The notes beneath the pieces are model-generated. The model was not told the DNA's origin, made no database searches, and saw only the letters and a program-made list of their open reading frames with translations. Below are positions 25,300-33,859 of a stretch of 34,442 nucleotides of DNA, in pieces. The position numbers and the translations under genes were made by a program. The stretch spans positions 1 through 34,442 of the forward strand of contig JAKOWB010000121.1 of the NCBI GenBank assembly GCA_029781795.1. The letters run 5' to 3'. Source of the stretch: Pseudomonadota bacterium. Its GTDB lineage: Bacteria > Pseudomonadota > Alphaproteobacteria > Kiloniellales > JACOMY01. The first letter of the stretch is position 1, and each line of letters opens with the position of its first letter.

Positions 25300-25322
25300 A
25301 GCAGCCACCAGGGATGGCTGCT
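25300..25322 (+). terminator. Short hairpin after the O-antigen ligase-like gene
   Basis: AGCAGCC and GGCTGCT form a 7-bp stem with a 9-base loop, 12 bases after the stop codon. The following DNA is AT-rich (AATATATTGAAATTGC) with a T-run 20 bases on. Weak intrinsic-terminator candidate. Confidence 0.35.
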
Positions 25323-25421
25323 AATATATTGAAATTGCTACTTTTTTAGTTGCCTGCGGGGCGACGACCTTGGCAGGCTGTTCGGCAGAAGGGCCCCCTG
25401 CGACCGAGGAGCCAAGACCCG

Positions 25422-25694
25422 ATGGACCGAACTTCCGCCCTGGACCTGCAGCTCAAAGGGTACCGTCTGGCGACGGCCGAGATCCTCTATCATCTCCCTG
25501 ACCATCCTGGCCTGCTGCAGTCCTTCATCTGGCAGCACTACGACGTGGCGCCGCGCTATCCCGTGCTGAACCGCTTTCTCGACTTCTGGCGTCGCGAGAT
25601 CGACGCCGTGGTGCACTCGGTCTATGTCGGCCGCAAGGCGCTGATCGGCCCGCCGGCCCTCAGCCACGCGCGCGCCGAACTCCAGCTCCACTGA
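25422..25694 (+). CDS. usg: Usg family protein
   Basis: This small cytosolic protein of 90 residues belongs to the Usg family, widespread in Alphaproteobacteria and of unknown function. The family signature is LATAEILYHLPDHPGLLQSF, followed by IWQHYDVAPRYPVLNRFLDF and WRREIDAVVHSV. The ATG at 25422 was chosen because the family starts there; GAGGAG lies about 12 bases upstream. Its last 35 bases overlap the 3' end of the convergent aminotransferase gene. Confidence 0.9.
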   Translation: MDRTSALDLQLKGYRLATAEILYHLPDHPGLLQSFIWQHYDVAPRYPVLNRFLDFWRREIDAVVHSVYVGRKALIGPPALSHARAELQLH

Positions 25695-26859
25695 GGCGCT
25701 GGCAGAAGGCCTCGATCCGTCGGCATGCCTCGACCAGCTGCTCGTCGGGCAGGCCCAGCGAGATGCGCAGGAAGCCCTCGGCCTGATGGCCGAAGCCGTC
25801 GCCGGGCAGGATGGCGACGCTCTGCTCCTCCAGCAGGCGCAGGGCGAACTCCTGCGAGGTGAGACCTGACTCGCGGCAATCCACCATGCAGAACATGCCA
25901 CCGTCCGGCAGGCGGCAGCTGAGGCCGCGCAGCCGGTCGAGCCAGGGCGCCACCAGGTCCCGTCGGCGGCGATAGGTCTCGCGCATGGTCTCGACCTCGC
26001 CGCTGGCATCGCGGATGGCCGCCAGCGCGGCGTCCTGGATGAAGCCGGGCGAGCCGTAGAGCATGCAGAGGAAGAGATTGTGCAGATGCCTGGCCAGCTC
26101 GACCGGGCCGATGGCCCAGCCGACGCGCCAGCCGGTCATGGCATGCGACTTGGAGAGGCTCGAGACCACGACCGTGCGCTCCGCCATGCCCGGCAGGCTG
26201 GCAGGCGAGACGTGCGGCGCCTCGAACGAGAGCGCGGCATAGACCTCGTCCGACACCAGCCAGAGGTCGTGCTGCTGCGCCAGGGCCGCGATGGCCTCGA
26301 CCTCGGCGCGCCGCAGCGCCGCCCCGGTCGGATTGTGCGGCGAGTTGATGAGGATGACCCGCGTGCGCGGCGTGATCGCCGCCTTCAGCGCCTGCAGGTC
26401 AAGGTGGAAGCCCTGCTCAGGCAGCAGCGGCACCGAGACCAGTGTCGCACCGGTGGCGCCCACCACGGCCTCGTAGGTGGAGTAGCGCGGATCGGGCGTG
26501 ATCACCTCGTCGCCGGGCCCCGCGAGCATCTGCATGGCGCTGAACAGCGCGTTCTGCGCCCCGGCGGCCACCACCACCTGGTCCGCGCCCACCTTCTGCC
26601 CGGTGGTCTTCTCGTGCCACTCGGCGATGGCCTGGCGCAGGCGCGGGAAGCCGACGATGTCGGTGTAGTGCGTGTTGCCGGCGCGCATCGAGCGCACGGC
26701 CTCCTCCACGACCGGCGGCGGCGTGTCGAAATCCGGCTCGCCCACGGTCAGGAAGATCACGTCCGCCCCGGTGCGCGCCTTCTGGGTTGCCAGGAAATGA
26801 ATGCGCCAGGCCTCGGCGCCGCGGCCGGCGACACGCTGGGTCAGGGTGGAAAACCGCAT
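25660..26859 (-). CDS. Class I/II pyridoxal-phosphate-dependent aminotransferase
   Basis: This 399-residue fold-type I aminotransferase is of the aspartate/aromatic aminotransferase type. The segments are FLTVGEPDFDTPPPV, GNTHYTDIVGFPRLRQAI, NSPHNPTGAAL (Asn176), SDEVYAALSF (Asp204), the PLP Lys237 in SSLSKSHAMTGWRVGWAIG, and the substrate Arg in FLRISLGL. The ATG at 26859 was chosen because it starts the family N-terminus (MRFSTLTQRV). The gene is divergent from the flippase-like gene and converges on usg. Substrate specificity is not determined; arginine- or aromatic-type activity is possible. Confidence 0.95.
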   Translation of the reverse strand: MRFSTLTQRVAGRGAEAWRIHFLATQKARTGADVIFLTVGEPDFDTPPPVVEEAVRSMRAGNTHYTDIVGFPRLRQAIAEWHEKTTGQKVGADQVVVAAGAQNALFSAMQMLAGPGDEVITPDPRYSTYEAVVGATGATLVSVPLLPEQGFHLDLQALKAAITPRTRVILINSPHNPTGAALRRAEVEAIAALAQQHDLWLVSDEVYAALSFEAPHVSPASLPGMAERTVVVSSLSKSHAMTGWRVGWAIGPVELARHLHNLFLCMLYGSPGFIQDAALAAIRDASGEVETMRETYRRRRDLVAPWLDRLRGLSCRLPDGGMFCMVDCRESGLTSQEFALRLLEEQSVAILPGDGFGHQAEGFLRISLGLPDEQLVEACRRIEAFCQRLSGAGVRRARG

Positions 26860-26939
26860 GGCAGGACCTCTGGTACAGGGGCGACCGGTGTAGCTCCCGG
26901 CGCCGGGCCCGGCAATGGCGCGCAAGGCGGAGGTAGCCT

Positions 26940-26961
26940 GTCCTGGCAGCAAGGCCAGGAC
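26940..26961. repeat. Perfect 8-bp inverted repeat in the divergent aminotransferase/flippase region
   Basis: GTCCTGGC and GCCAGGAC flank a 6-base centre. With a bulge the arms extend outward (CCT to AGG). It may be an operator shared by two divergent genes, or a hairpin in an mRNA leader. Confidence 0.6.
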
Positions 26962-26990
26962 GACAGGGATAGGCAATGCCTCGCGGCTGT

Positions 26991-27018
26991 TTGGCTGCGG
27001 GGCGGCATTTGCTATGGT
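26991..27018 (+). promoter_or_regulatory. Predicted promoter of the flippase-like operon
   Basis: A -35 box TTGGCT and a -10 box TATGGT are separated by 16 bp, ending 38 bases before the ATG at 27056. Each box matches the sigma-70 consensus at four of six positions. Confidence 0.4.
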
Positions 27019-27055
27019 CCGGCCCCCGCCGCATACCGGCAGTCACGCAACGGAC

Positions 27056-28096
27056 ATGAGCGACACCAGCGAACAGGACCTGGCCGCGCTGGCCCCGGAA
27101 GCCCCGGAGGAGCTTGCCGTCGATGACGGCAAGCCGCATCCCCGCCGTTTCCCCTGGAGCCTGATCGTCAAGGCCCTGGTGACGGCGGGCCTCGCCTGGC
27201 TCATCGCCGACAAGGTCGACATCGCGGCGGTGGCCGACCGCTTCCGCGCCATCGATGCCGGCTGGCTGCTGCTGGCCCTGGTGGCCGTAGCGGCGCAGCT
27301 GGCTCTCGCGGCACTGCGCTGGGAGCTGATTCTCAAGGCACTGCATTCGCCGCTGGGCGGCCGCAAGGTGGTCGAGATCTTCCTCATCGGCCTCTTCTTC
27401 AACCAGGCCCTGCCTTCCTCCATCGGCGGCGACGCGCTGCGCATCTGGCGGTCCTACAACGCCGGCCTGCGGCTTGGCCGCGCCGTTTCCTCGGTGCTGC
27501 TCGATCGTGCCTTGGGATTCGTCGCGCTTTTCGTGCTGGCGGCCGGCGGCCTGCCCTGGAGTTTCCAGCTCTTCGGCGACCACCCAATGCGCTGGGCACC
27601 GCCGGCCTTCATCGCCGCCGCCCTGCTGGGGCTGGTCGTGCTGCTGCTGCTCGACCGACTGCCGCAGGGCTGGCAGCGCTGGCGCATCGTCCGCGGCCTC
27701 GCCGGGCTGGCACGCGACGGCCGCCAGGTGCTGCTGAACCTGCGCCCGCTGCTGGCCATGCTGGCGGTCGGCCTGGGCTCCGCGGTCTCCTCGGTCGGTG
27801 TCGTCTGGCTGCTGTCGCAGGCCCTGGGACTGCCGCTCTCCTATCTCTCCTGCCTGATGCTGGTGCCGATCCTCTTCACCGTGACCGCCGTGCCGATCTC
27901 GCTGGCCGGCTGGGGCCTGCGCGAAGGGGCGGCCATCTTCCTGTTCGGCCTGGTCGGGCTGGAGGAGCACGACGCGCTGGCGCTGTCGCTGGCCTATGGC
28001 CTCATGGCGGCTTTGACCAGCTTGCCCGGCGGAGTAGTCTGGGCCCTGACGCGCGAGCGTGATCGGCGCGCCCACGCGGTGGCGAACAAGACATGA
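27056..28096 (+). CDS. Flippase-like domain membrane protein (YbhN/UPF0104 type)
   Basis: This 346-residue integral membrane protein has about eight hydrophobic segments after a 38-residue acidic cytosolic N-terminus. The region FFNQALPSSIGGDALRIWRS, then VLLDRALGF and ISLAGWGLREGAAIFLFG, is characteristic of the lysylphosphatidylglycerol-synthase transmembrane/YbhN family. Known members include the flippase half of MprF; stand-alone ones are thought to move lipids or lipid-linked sugars. No synthase domain is fused. It is the first of three genes coupled by 4-bp ATGA overlaps, with a gamma-glutamyl-GABA hydrolase-like and a DUF6270-like gene. Substrate unknown. Confidence 0.88.
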   Translation: MSDTSEQDLAALAPEAPEELAVDDGKPHPRRFPWSLIVKALVTAGLAWLIADKVDIAAVADRFRAIDAGWLLLALVAVAAQLALAALRWELILKALHSPLGGRKVVEIFLIGLFFNQALPSSIGGDALRIWRSYNAGLRLGRAVSSVLLDRALGFVALFVLAAGGLPWSFQLFGDHPMRWAPPAFIAAALLGLVVLLLLDRLPQGWQRWRIVRGLAGLARDGRQVLLNLRPLLAMLAVGLGSAVSSVGVVWLLSQALGLPLSYLSCLMLVPILFTVTAVPISLAGWGLREGAAIFLFGLVGLEEHDALALSLAYGLMAALTSLPGGVVWALTRERDRRAHAVANKT

Positions 28097-28842
28097 CCCA
28101 TCCTCTCGTCGGCGTTTCCGCCTGCCTCAAGACCAGCGATGGCCGCGGCGTGCACAGCGTCGGCGACAAGTACCTGGCAGCCGTGGTCGACTGCGCCGGC
28201 GCTACGCCGATCATCCTGCCGGCCCTGGGCGACAGGCTGCACCGCGCCGCGCTGCTGGCGCGCCTCGACGGCCTGGTGCTGACCGGCAGCCCCTCGAACG
28301 TCCACCCCACGCACTATGGCGAGGTGCCGAGCGCGGTCGCCGAGCCCTATGACGAGGCGCGCGACGCCACCACCCTGCCGCTGATCCGCGACGCCATCGC
28401 CGCCGGCGTGCCGCTGCTCGCCATCTGCCGCGGCTTCCAGGAACTGAACGTCGCCCTCGGCGGCACCCTGAGCCCGGCGATCCACGAGATCCCGGGCCGC
28501 CGCGACCACCGCCGCCCGAAGAGCGACGATCCCGACGTACAGTACGGCCCGGCACACGAAGTCACCCTGGCACCCGGCGGCGTCTTCGAGAAGATCGCCG
28601 GCCAGCCGGTGATCCAGGTGAACTCGCTGCACCGGCAAGGCGTTCTGCGCCTGGCCGAGCGCCTCTCGGCCGAGGGCACGGCGCCCGACGGCACGGTCGA
28701 GGCCGTGGCGGTGAAGGACGCGCCGGCCCTGGCGGTCGGCGTGCAGTGGCACCCCGAATACAAGGCCAAGGGCAACGACTTCTCGCGCCGCCTCTACGCC
28801 GCCTTCGGCGCGGCGGCCATGGCCAGGGCGGCGGCCCGATGA
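28093..28842 (+). CDS. Gamma-glutamyl-GABA hydrolase-like class I glutamine amidotransferase (PuuD family)
   Basis: This 249-residue single-domain enzyme belongs to peptidase family C26. The catalytic Cys112 is in LLAICRGFQELN, and the His220/Glu222 pair in VQWHPEYKA. LVLTGSPSNVHPTHYG is the typical substrate-side motif of PuuD/YvdE proteins, which hydrolyse gamma-glutamyl-linked amides such as gamma-glutamyl-GABA in polyamine breakdown. The ATG overlaps the preceding stop (ATGA). Its neighbours, a membrane flippase-like protein and a DUF6270-like protein, are not polyamine genes, so the real substrate may differ. Confidence 0.92.
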   Translation: MTHPLVGVSACLKTSDGRGVHSVGDKYLAAVVDCAGATPIILPALGDRLHRAALLARLDGLVLTGSPSNVHPTHYGEVPSAVAEPYDEARDATTLPLIRDAIAAGVPLLAICRGFQELNVALGGTLSPAIHEIPGRRDHRRPKSDDPDVQYGPAHEVTLAPGGVFEKIAGQPVIQVNSLHRQGVLRLAERLSAEGTAPDGTVEAVAVKDAPALAVGVQWHPEYKAKGNDFSRRLYAAFGAAAMARAAAR

Positions 28843-29696
28843 CGTCGGCGCAACCCCGCATCGCACTGTTGGGCAGCTGCGTCACGCGGCAGGCCTTCCA
28901 GTTCCGCGAATGGCCGGCGGAGTGGCGCCTGGAGCGGCCGGTGCACTACCAGGCGCGCACCTCGCTGGTCTCGCTGCTCTCGCCGCCGCTCGACCCGCCG
29001 GAACCGCTGATCGCTGCGATCGCCGATCCCTTCGAGCAGCGCTCCACGCGCGACGACTTCCAGCGCAACTTCTGGTCTCGCCTGAAGGCCTGCGATCCCG
29101 ACCTGCTGATCATCGACCTGGTGGACGAACGCTTCGACCTGCTGGCGGCGAACGCCACCGACGGACCGCGCTATGCCACCATGAACGACCAGATCGTGCA
29201 GTGGGACCACCGGCAGCGGCGCCGCGCCGCCAAGGACCTGCTGCGCCGCCTGCGCCGCCGCCTCAGCGACATGGCCGACGTCGGCGTGCAACGCTTCGGC
29301 CTGAACCCGCTGCGCCGCGTCTCGTCCGAGGTGAACCAGCTCTGGCAGGGTGCCGCGCAGGGTTTCTCCCAGCGCCTGCGCGCCGAGCACCCGCGCCTCA
29401 GGGTGGCGCTGCACCTGGCACCGCTGCCCACCACCTTCGAGGACGGCAGCGAGGAGGTGTCGCCCGGCGTCTTCCCCTGGTGGCAGCGCTATCCGCAGCG
29501 CCTTGCCGCGCTGCGCGCCGTGCTGGCGACCTATGGCCGCCAGCTCCGCCAGCTCTTCCCCGAGGCACCGGTGCTGCAGGTGCCGGGCGAATTCCACCTG
29601 CTGGGCCGCAATCACCGTTGGGGCGAACAGCCCTGGCACCACGCCGACGGCTACTACCGCGCGCTGGCCGAGCAGATCCGCCGGCTGATGCGCTGA
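28839..29696 (+). CDS. DUF6270-like protein (SGNH-like N-terminus)
   Basis: This 285-residue soluble protein starts ALLGSCVTRQAFQF, the GSCVTRD-like opening of the DUF6270 family. A middle segment DLLIIDLVDERFDLL and the end LLGRNHRWGEQPWHHADGYY complete the pattern; the latter suggests a catalytic-type Asp/His block as in SGNH hydrolases or acyltransferases. In other bacteria such proteins often lie in polysaccharide gene clusters, which matches the epimerase and O-antigen-ligase genes nearby. The ATG overlaps the stop of the hydrolase-like gene. Catalytic activity is an inference. Confidence 0.8.
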   Translation: MTSAQPRIALLGSCVTRQAFQFREWPAEWRLERPVHYQARTSLVSLLSPPLDPPEPLIAAIADPFEQRSTRDDFQRNFWSRLKACDPDLLIIDLVDERFDLLAANATDGPRYATMNDQIVQWDHRQRRRAAKDLLRRLRRRLSDMADVGVQRFGLNPLRRVSSEVNQLWQGAAQGFSQRLRAEHPRLRVALHLAPLPTTFEDGSEEVSPGVFPWWQRYPQRLAALRAVLATYGRQLRQLFPEAPVLQVPGEFHLLGRNHRWGEQPWHHADGYYRALAEQIRRLMR

Positions 29697-29700
29697 GGCC

Positions 29701-32700
29701 TCAGTCCTCGCCCATCGACATGAGGCTGGCGTTGCCGCCCGCCGCCGTGGTGTCGCGCGAGACCACGCGCTCGGTGGCGAAGCGGTAGAGGTAGCGCGGG
29801 CCGCCGGCCTTGGGGCCGGTGCCCGACAGGCCCTCGCCGCCGAAGGGCTGCACGCCGACCACGGCGCCGATCATGTTGCGGTTGACATAGATGTTGCCCG
29901 CCCGCACGCGGCGCGCCACCTCCTCCACCGTCGCGTCGATGCGGCTGTGGATGCCCTGGGTCAGGCCATAGCCGGTGGCGTTGATCTGCTCGATCACCTC
30001 GTGCAGCGCCTCGCCCTCGAAGCGGATGACGTGCAGGACCGGACCGAAGACCTCGCGCTGCAGGCGTTTCAGGCCGTCGATCTCGAAGGCGACCGGCGGG
30101 ACGAAGTGGCCTTGCTCGTTGCCGGGCTCCAGGCGGCACTCGGCGATCGTCCTGGCCTCGCCCTTCATGCGCTTGACGTGGCCCTCCAGCATGGCCTTGG
30201 CCTCCTCGTCGATCACCGGGCCGACGTCGGTGGTGAGCTTCGAGGGGTCGCCGACCCGCAGCTCCTTCATCGCCCCGGCCAGCATGGCCAGCATCTTGTC
30301 GGCCACGTCGTCCTGCACGAAGAGCACCCGCAGCGCCGAGCAGCGCTGGCCGGCCGACTGGAAGGCACTGGTCACCACGTCGCGCACCACCTGCTCGGGC
30401 AGCGCGGTGGAATCGACGATCATCGCGTTCTGCCCGCCGGTCTCGGCGATCAGCGGCACGATGGGGCCCTCGCGGTTGGCCAGGGTCTGATTGATGCGGC
30501 GCGCCACCTCGGTCGAGCCGGTGAAGGCGACGCCGGCGATGCGCGCATCCTGGGTCAGCGGCCCGCCGACTTTGGGCCCGTCGCCCGGCAGCAGGTGCAG
30601 CACGTCGCCCGGGATGCCGGCGCGCTGCGCCAGGCGCACCGCCAGCGCGGCGATCAGCGGCGTCTGCTCGGCCGGCTTGGCGATGACGCAGTTGCCGGCC
30701 GCCAGCGCCGCCGTCACCTGGCCCAGGAAGATCGCCAGCGGGAAGTTCCAGGGCGAGATGCAGAGGAAGGTGCCGCGCCCCTCCAGCCGGATCTCGTTGC
30801 GCTCGCCGGTCGGGCCCGGCAGGGCGCGCGGCTGGGCGAAGTCGACGCGCGCGCGGTAGGCGTAGTAGCGGCAGAAGTCCGCCGCCTCGCGCACCTCGGC
30901 CTGGGCATCGGCCGCGGTCTTGCCGGCCTCGCGCACGCAGAGCGCCATCAGCTCGGCGCGGTTCTCCTCAAGGAGGTCCGCTAGGCGTTCCAGCTTTTCG
31001 GCGCGTTCCTCGGCCGGCGTCTCGTTCCAGTCGGCGAAGGCCTTGGCGGCGCGGTCCAGCGCCTCCTCGATGTCGGCGGGCGAGGCCTCGGTCACCTGGC
31101 CGACGACGCGGCGCGTGTCGGCCGGGTCCAGCACCGGCCGCGACGTCCCGCTGCGCTCGCGCCCGCCGACGATCGGCGCCGCCTGCCAGTTCGGCCCCGC
31201 CGCGCCCATGGCCTGGCCCAGCGCCGTCACCGCCACCGGGTCGGTGAGGTCGAGGCCGCTGGAGTTCAGCCGCTCGCGACCGAAGAGGTCGCGTGGCAGC
31301 GGAATCTTCGGGTGCATCACCTGGGAAAGGCGCCGGGTGCGCGCCACGGGATCGCCGATCATCTCCTCCACCGGCAGGCGCTCGTCCTGGATGCGATTGA
31401 CGAAAGAGGAGTTGGCGCCGTTTTCCAGCAGGCGCCGCACCAGATAGGCCAGCAGGTCCTCGTGGCTGCCCACCGGCGCATAGATGCGGCAGGGGCGGTT
31501 CAGGTTCTCGGGTCCGACGATCTGGTCGTAAAGCGCGTCGCCCATGCCGTGCAGGCGCTGGAACTCGAAGTCGGCGCGGTTGCCCGCCACCTCCAGCACC
31601 GTCGCCACCGAGTGCGCGTTGTGCGTGGCGAAGGCGGGATAGAAGGCCTCGGCGTTGCCCAGCAGCTTGCGCAGGCAGGCGATGTAGGAAACGTCGGTGG
31701 TGGCCTTGCGGGTGAAGACCGGATACTGGCCGAGGCCCTGCTCCTGCGCCCACTTTACCTCGCTGTCCCAATAGGCGCCCTTGACCAGGCGCACCATCAG
31801 CCGCCGCTCCGCCCGCTTCGCCAGGTCGGCCAGCCAGTCGACCAGCCAGAAGCAGCGCTTCTGATAGGCCTGGATGGCGAGGCCGAGGCCGTTCCAGCCC
31901 TTGAGCGAGGGCGCCAGCGCCAGCGCCTCGATCAGCTCCAGCGAGAGGTCGAGGCGGCTCGCCTCCTCGGCATCGATGGTCATGCCGATGTTCTGCGCCT
32001 TGGCCGCCTCGGCGACCTTGAGGATGCGCGGCAGCAGCTCGGCCAGGGTGCGGTCGCGCTGCGCGAACTCATAGCGCGGATGCAGCGCCGAGAGCTTGAC
32101 CGAGATGCCGGGCCCCTCCACCGGCCCACGCCCGGCCGAGGCCTTGCCGATGGCACCGATGGAATCGAGGTAGGACTTCAGGTAGCGGTCGGCGTCGGCC
32201 AGCGTGCGCGCGCCCTCGCCCAGCATGTCGTAGGAGTAGCGATAGCCCTTCGCCTCCTCCTTCTTCGCCCGCTCCAGCGCCTCGCCGATGCTGCGGCCCA
32301 TGACGAACTGGCGGCCCAGGATCTTCATCGCCTGGCTCATGGCGGCGCGGATCACCGGCTCGCCCGAGCGCTGCACCAGGCGCTTCAGCAGGCCGCCCAT
32401 GTTGCGCTTCTCGCCCTCGTCGATCTGCAGCACCCGGCCGGTCAGCATCAGGGCCCAGGTCGAGGCATTGACGAAGAGCGATTCGCTCTTGCCGCGGTGC
32501 GCCCGCCAGTCGGCGTCGCCGATCTTGTCCTTGATCAGCTTGTCGATGGTCAGGGTGTCCGGCACGCGCAGCAGCGCCTCGGCCAGGCACATCAGCACCA
32601 CGCCCTCCTTGGAGGAGAGCTGGAACTCGTGCAGGAAGGCATCGAGCCCGCCCTGCCCGACGCGCTCCTTGCGCACCGCCAGCACCAGGCGCTTGGCCTC

Positions 32701-32844
32701 GTCGGCAATGCGGTCCAGCGCCTCGGCCGGCAGGCTGGCGGCGTCGAGCAGACGGGCGACGACGCGCTCCTCGCTCTCGGTCAGGATGGCGCGAAGCTGC
32801 TGCCGCAAGGGGCTGGCGGCGGCCAGATCGGAGGTGACGAGCAT
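29701..32844 (-). CDS. putA: Bifunctional proline dehydrogenase / L-glutamate gamma-semialdehyde dehydrogenase
   Basis: This 1047-residue PutA converts proline to glutamate in two steps (PRODH with FAD, then P5CDH with NAD), usually as a peripheral membrane protein. PRODH landmarks are GISVKLSALHPRYE (about 246-259), IDAEEASRLDLSLEL (about 290-304), RLMVRLVKGAYWDSE (348-362) and RRLLENGANSSFVNRI (470-485). P5CDH landmarks are ISPWNFPLAIF (about 696), Glu801 in LIAETGGQNA, and Cys835 in SAGQRCSALRVLF. There is no N-terminal ribbon-helix-helix domain, so this is a short form that does not repress its own gene. The ATG at 32844 fits the family start. It is divergent from a TPR protein gene; no Lrp-type putR is adjacent. 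Confidence 0.97.
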   Translation of the reverse strand: MLVTSDLAAASPLRQQLRAILTESEERVVARLLDAASLPAEALDRIADEAKRLVLAVRKERVGQGGLDAFLHEFQLSSKEGVVLMCLAEALLRVPDTLTIDKLIKDKIGDADWRAHRGKSESLFVNASTWALMLTGRVLQIDEGEKRNMGGLLKRLVQRSGEPVIRAAMSQAMKILGRQFVMGRSIGEALERAKKEEAKGYRYSYDMLGEGARTLADADRYLKSYLDSIGAIGKASAGRGPVEGPGISVKLSALHPRYEFAQRDRTLAELLPRILKVAEAAKAQNIGMTIDAEEASRLDLSLELIEALALAPSLKGWNGLGLAIQAYQKRCFWLVDWLADLAKRAERRLMVRLVKGAYWDSEVKWAQEQGLGQYPVFTRKATTDVSYIACLRKLLGNAEAFYPAFATHNAHSVATVLEVAGNRADFEFQRLHGMGDALYDQIVGPENLNRPCRIYAPVGSHEDLLAYLVRRLLENGANSSFVNRIQDERLPVEEMIGDPVARTRRLSQVMHPKIPLPRDLFGRERLNSSGLDLTDPVAVTALGQAMGAAGPNWQAAPIVGGRERSGTSRPVLDPADTRRVVGQVTEASPADIEEALDRAAKAFADWNETPAEERAEKLERLADLLEENRAELMALCVREAGKTAADAQAEVREAADFCRYYAYRARVDFAQPRALPGPTGERNEIRLEGRGTFLCISPWNFPLAIFLGQVTAALAAGNCVIAKPAEQTPLIAALAVRLAQRAGIPGDVLHLLPGDGPKVGGPLTQDARIAGVAFTGSTEVARRINQTLANREGPIVPLIAETGGQNAMIVDSTALPEQVVRDVVTSAFQSAGQRCSALRVLFVQDDVADKMLAMLAGAMKELRVGDPSKLTTDVGPVIDEEAKAMLEGHVKRMKGEARTIAECRLEPGNEQGHFVPPVAFEIDGLKRLQREVFGPVLHVIRFEGEALHEVIEQINATGYGLTQGIHSRIDATVEEVARRVRAGNIYVNRNMIGAVVGVQPFGGEGLSGTGPKAGGPRYLYRFATERVVSRDTTAAGGNASLMSMGED

Positions 32845-33062
32845 GGCGTGGTCGATGCCTCGCGGGTTCTGATGGAAACGGTGGATCGCTTGCGCCGGCC
32901 CGGCGTTACTCCTGCACCCGGCCCGCGCCTGGCATCCAGGTTGCGCGGGTGGAGACTCCATGCCCTGTTTTGGCCATGATAACACCCGAGGGTGCGAGGA
33001 GGCCAAGGCCCGGCAGGCGACCGCCGCCCCGGCCGGACCGGAGGAAGGGAGAGAGGCTGACG

Positions 33063-33704
33063 ATGCGTAGGATCCTGCAGGCGCTGGCACTGCTGCTGCC
33101 GCTCGCCGCCGCCCCCGCCGTGAACGCGGCGCAAGTGCCCAACCTGATCGTGCTGGACGCGCAGAGCGCGGCGCGCGCGGGCAAGTACCAGGAGGCCATC
33201 GACCTCTACACCCAGGCGATCAACACCGGCGAGCTCAAGCCCTTCATGCTGGTCGCCGCCTACAACGGCCGCGGCCTCGTCTACTACCGCATGAGCCAGT
33301 ACGACATGGCGATCGAGGACTACTCGCGCGCCCTCTCGATCGAGCCGGCCAACGACACGGTGCTGCGCAACCGCTGCTTCGCCTTCATCGAGAAGCGCGA
33401 ATGGGGCTACGCGCTGGACGACTGCCAGGCCTCGGCCGCCGCCGCGCCGGGTGACCCGCAGGGGCCCGATACCGTCGGCTACCTCTACTACCGCCAGGCG
33501 CTCTATCCCCAGGCGCTGGACGAGTTCAACAAGTCGATCCAGATGAACATGAACTTCGGCCCGGCCTACCTCCATCGCGGCATGACCTACGACAAGATGG
33601 GCAACCGCGAGCAGGCCCGCGCCGACCTGCTGAAGGCGCAGGAACTGCTGCCCAACAATCCCGAGGTGCAGAGCCAGCTCCGCCGCATGGGCCTGATCCC
33701 CTGA
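33063..33704 (+). CDS. Exported tetratricopeptide-repeat protein
   Basis: This 213-residue protein has an N-terminal signal peptide (MRRILQALALLLPLAAAPAV, cleavage near NAA). At least three TPR motifs follow: AARAGKYQEAIDLYTQAINT, VYYRMSQYDMAIEDYSRALS (with IEPAN) and ALYPQALDEFNKSIQMNMNF, then RGMTYDKMGNREQARADLLK. It is thus a periplasmic scaffold for protein contacts. The ATG at 33063 has GGGAGAGAGG upstream. It is divergent from putA. Its partner and function are unknown; periplasmic TPR proteins of this size often support envelope assembly. Confidence 0.9.
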   Translation: MRRILQALALLLPLAAAPAVNAAQVPNLIVLDAQSAARAGKYQEAIDLYTQAINTGELKPFMLVAAYNGRGLVYYRMSQYDMAIEDYSRALSIEPANDTVLRNRCFAFIEKREWGYALDDCQASAAAAPGDPQGPDTVGYLYYRQALYPQALDEFNKSIQMNMNFGPAYLHRGMTYDKMGNREQARADLLKAQELLPNNPEVQSQLRRMGLIP

Positions 33705-33738
33705 ACCGGAAAATCCGCAAGCGATCGAAAGATTTCAG

Positions 33739-33768
33739 TTGTCAATTCTAACCGTTTTGTAGTACAAA
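33739..33768 (+). promoter_or_regulatory. Predicted promoter in the right-hand intergenic region
   Basis: A -35 box TTGTCA (33739-33744) and a -10 box TACAAA (33763-33768) are 18 bp apart in an AT-rich stretch. The predicted start is near 33775, 150 bases before the next ATG and 30 bases before a terminator-like hairpin. The -10 box lies inside the palindrome at 33750-33774. Confidence 0.45.
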
Positions 33769-33774
33769 ATGGTT
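33750..33774. promoter_or_regulatory. Near-perfect 25-bp palindrome overlapping a predicted -10 box
   Basis: The sequence is an inverted repeat of 12-base arms around a central G, with 11 of 12 pairs matching. The core is TTTTGTAGTACAAAA, flanked by AACC and GGTT. Its AT-rich arms stand out in this GC-rich window. Overlap with a predicted -10 box suggests a repressor operator; I could not match it to a known regulator. Confidence 0.7.
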
Positions 33775-33804
33775 ACATTGGGCGTTTTGCCGCCTGACGC
33801 CCCG

Positions 33805-33846
33805 AGGGCCGCCGCTTCCCGGTGAAGCGCGCGGCCCTTTGCTTTT
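33805..33846 (+). terminator. First terminator-like hairpin downstream of the TPR gene
   Basis: AGGGCCGCCGCTTC pairs with GAAGCGCGCGGCCCT (one bulge) around a 5-base loop. TTGCTTTTC follows. It may end the TPR transcript or a short transcript from the promoter near 33739. Confidence 0.65.
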
Positions 33847-33859
33847 CATTCCCTCCCCC

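Noticed and set aside
29701..32844. PutA as a self-repressing three-function form
   Set aside because: The N-terminus begins directly with the dimerisation/PRODH region and has no ribbon-helix-helix domain.
31312..32979. Long plus-strand frame (555 codons) opposite putA
   Set aside because: Same low-complexity antisense composition; putA is intact on the other strand.
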